Assembly: GCA_035315685.1 (NCBI GenBank)
Contig: DATFXR010000518.1
Location: forward strand, 1-9,199
Source: QHWK01 sp035315685
GTDB taxonomy: Bacteria; Acidobacteriota; Vicinamibacteria; Vicinamibacterales; CAVVIG01
DNA: 9,199 nt
Direction: 5' to 3'
This document shows positions 8,840-9,199 of this stretch, piece by piece. The position numbers and the translations under genes are program-made. The number at the start of each line of letters is the position of its first letter. Position 1 is the first letter of the stretch. The notes beneath the pieces were generated by a model. The model did not search any database. It saw nothing but the letters and a program-made list of their open reading frames with translations, and was not told where the DNA came from.

Positions 8840-9199
8840 ATGCGACGGTCAGTGATTCGCGGCCTGCTGGTTCTGGGGTGGATCCCGACGCTCGCGTTGA
8901 TGGCCGGCACGAAATGGGCGACGGGTACGCCCGCCTTGGCGCAAGGTCCGACGCCCGTCAAGGTTACGCGGATCTACACCGGACCCGACGGGAAGACGAA
9001 GGTCGAGGAGCTCGAGATTCCGCTGAAGGCGCAGGGCCGCGGGACGGAGCTGTCGCAGACGGTGCCGGTCAAGTCGCTCCAGTTCCGCCGCACCAACAAG
9101 GACTACGCGCTCGACTGGCATCCGGCGCCGAACCGCCAGTTCGTCGTGACGCTCAGCGGCGAGAGTGAAATCGAGCTCGAGGGCGGCCGCAAGCTCCGC
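8840..9199 (+). CDS. Secreted cupin-domain protein, N-terminal part
   Basis: 120 codons are visible and the frame is still open at the right edge. Residues 1-35 form a signal peptide: MRRSVIR, then the hydrophobic stretch GLLVLGWIPTLALMAG, with cleavage likely after PALAQ. Residues 40-63 form strands (VKVTRIYTGPDGKTKVEELEI). Residues 85-119 contain DWHPAPNRQFVVTLSGESEIEL, which resembles the first strands of a small cupin barrel: His-containing motif, then the GESEIEL strand seen in sugar-isomerase-like or storage cupins. H93 could be a metal ligand; the remaining ligands would lie beyond the window. No activity can be assigned. It diverges from the unknown minus-strand gene, with 145 bp between start codons in which I could not identify a convincing promoter pair. 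Confidence 0.75.
   Translation, partial: MRRSVIRGLLVLGWIPTLALMAGTKWATGTPALAQGPTPVKVTRIYTGPDGKTKVEELEIPLKAQGRGTELSQTVPVKSLQFRRTNKDYALDWHPAPNRQFVVTLSGESEIELEGGRKLR

Noticed and set aside
8812..9168. 118-codon plus-strand frame at the right edge
   Set aside because: The frame starting at 8840, behind GGAGG, gives a signal peptide and a cupin-like domain and continues past the window. The 8812 frame is Arg/Gly-rich and stops.

Overview
The window is GC-rich DNA from a free-living heterotrophic bacterium. The gene mix is two secreted quinoprotein-type dehydrogenases, a tannase-family esterase, a propeller-M28 peptidase and a secreted cupin, separated by heptanucleotide arrays and a perfectly paired REP-like palindrome. 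This resembles soil Acidobacteriota, perhaps class Vicinamibacteria. That placement is an inference from gene style and codon use; there is no rRNA or marker gene here to prove it.

Layout. (1) Positions 1-198, minus strand: the N-terminus of a secreted PQQ-dependent dehydrogenase whose body lies left of the window. (2) Head-to-head with it and with no intergenic gap, a plus-strand run begins at 200: glutamyl-Q tRNA(Asp) synthetase (200-1081), a tannase/feruloyl-esterase family protein (1078-2574) and a 937-residue beta-propeller/M28 peptidase/FN3 protein (2561-5374, TTG start). Their ends overlap by 4 and 14 nt, so they probably form one translationally coupled transcript. (3) An 84-bp array of twelve 7-bp repeats starts on the peptidase stop codon (5373-5456). 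(4) A second plus-strand pair follows: a glucose/sorbosone dehydrogenase (5506-6780) and, 7 nt later, a 78-residue GlsB/YeaQ/YmgE-type membrane protein (6788-7024). A VOC (glyoxalase/bleomycin-resistance fold) protein lies at 7094-7495. (5) The convergent gap at 7496-7671 holds a perfect three-way-junction palindrome and a short C-rich heptamer array. (6) On the minus strand, 7672-8694 encodes a 340-residue protein I do not recognise. (7) Diverging from it, a secreted cupin-like protein starts at 8840 and runs off the right edge.

How they may work together. Four proteins with export signals (PQQ dehydrogenase, tannase-type esterase, propeller peptidase, sorbosone-type dehydrogenase) would act in the periplasm or outside the cell on plant-derived esters, peptides and sugars, with the dehydrogenases feeding electrons to the respiratory chain. 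This is inferred from predicted location and family. Only the 200-5374 run and the 5506-7024 pair have operon-like spacing. I see no CRISPR array, tRNA, rRNA, transposase, phage gene or recognisable defence system, and no convincing new multi-gene system. The most unusual material is the repeat content and the zero-gap divergent gene pair.
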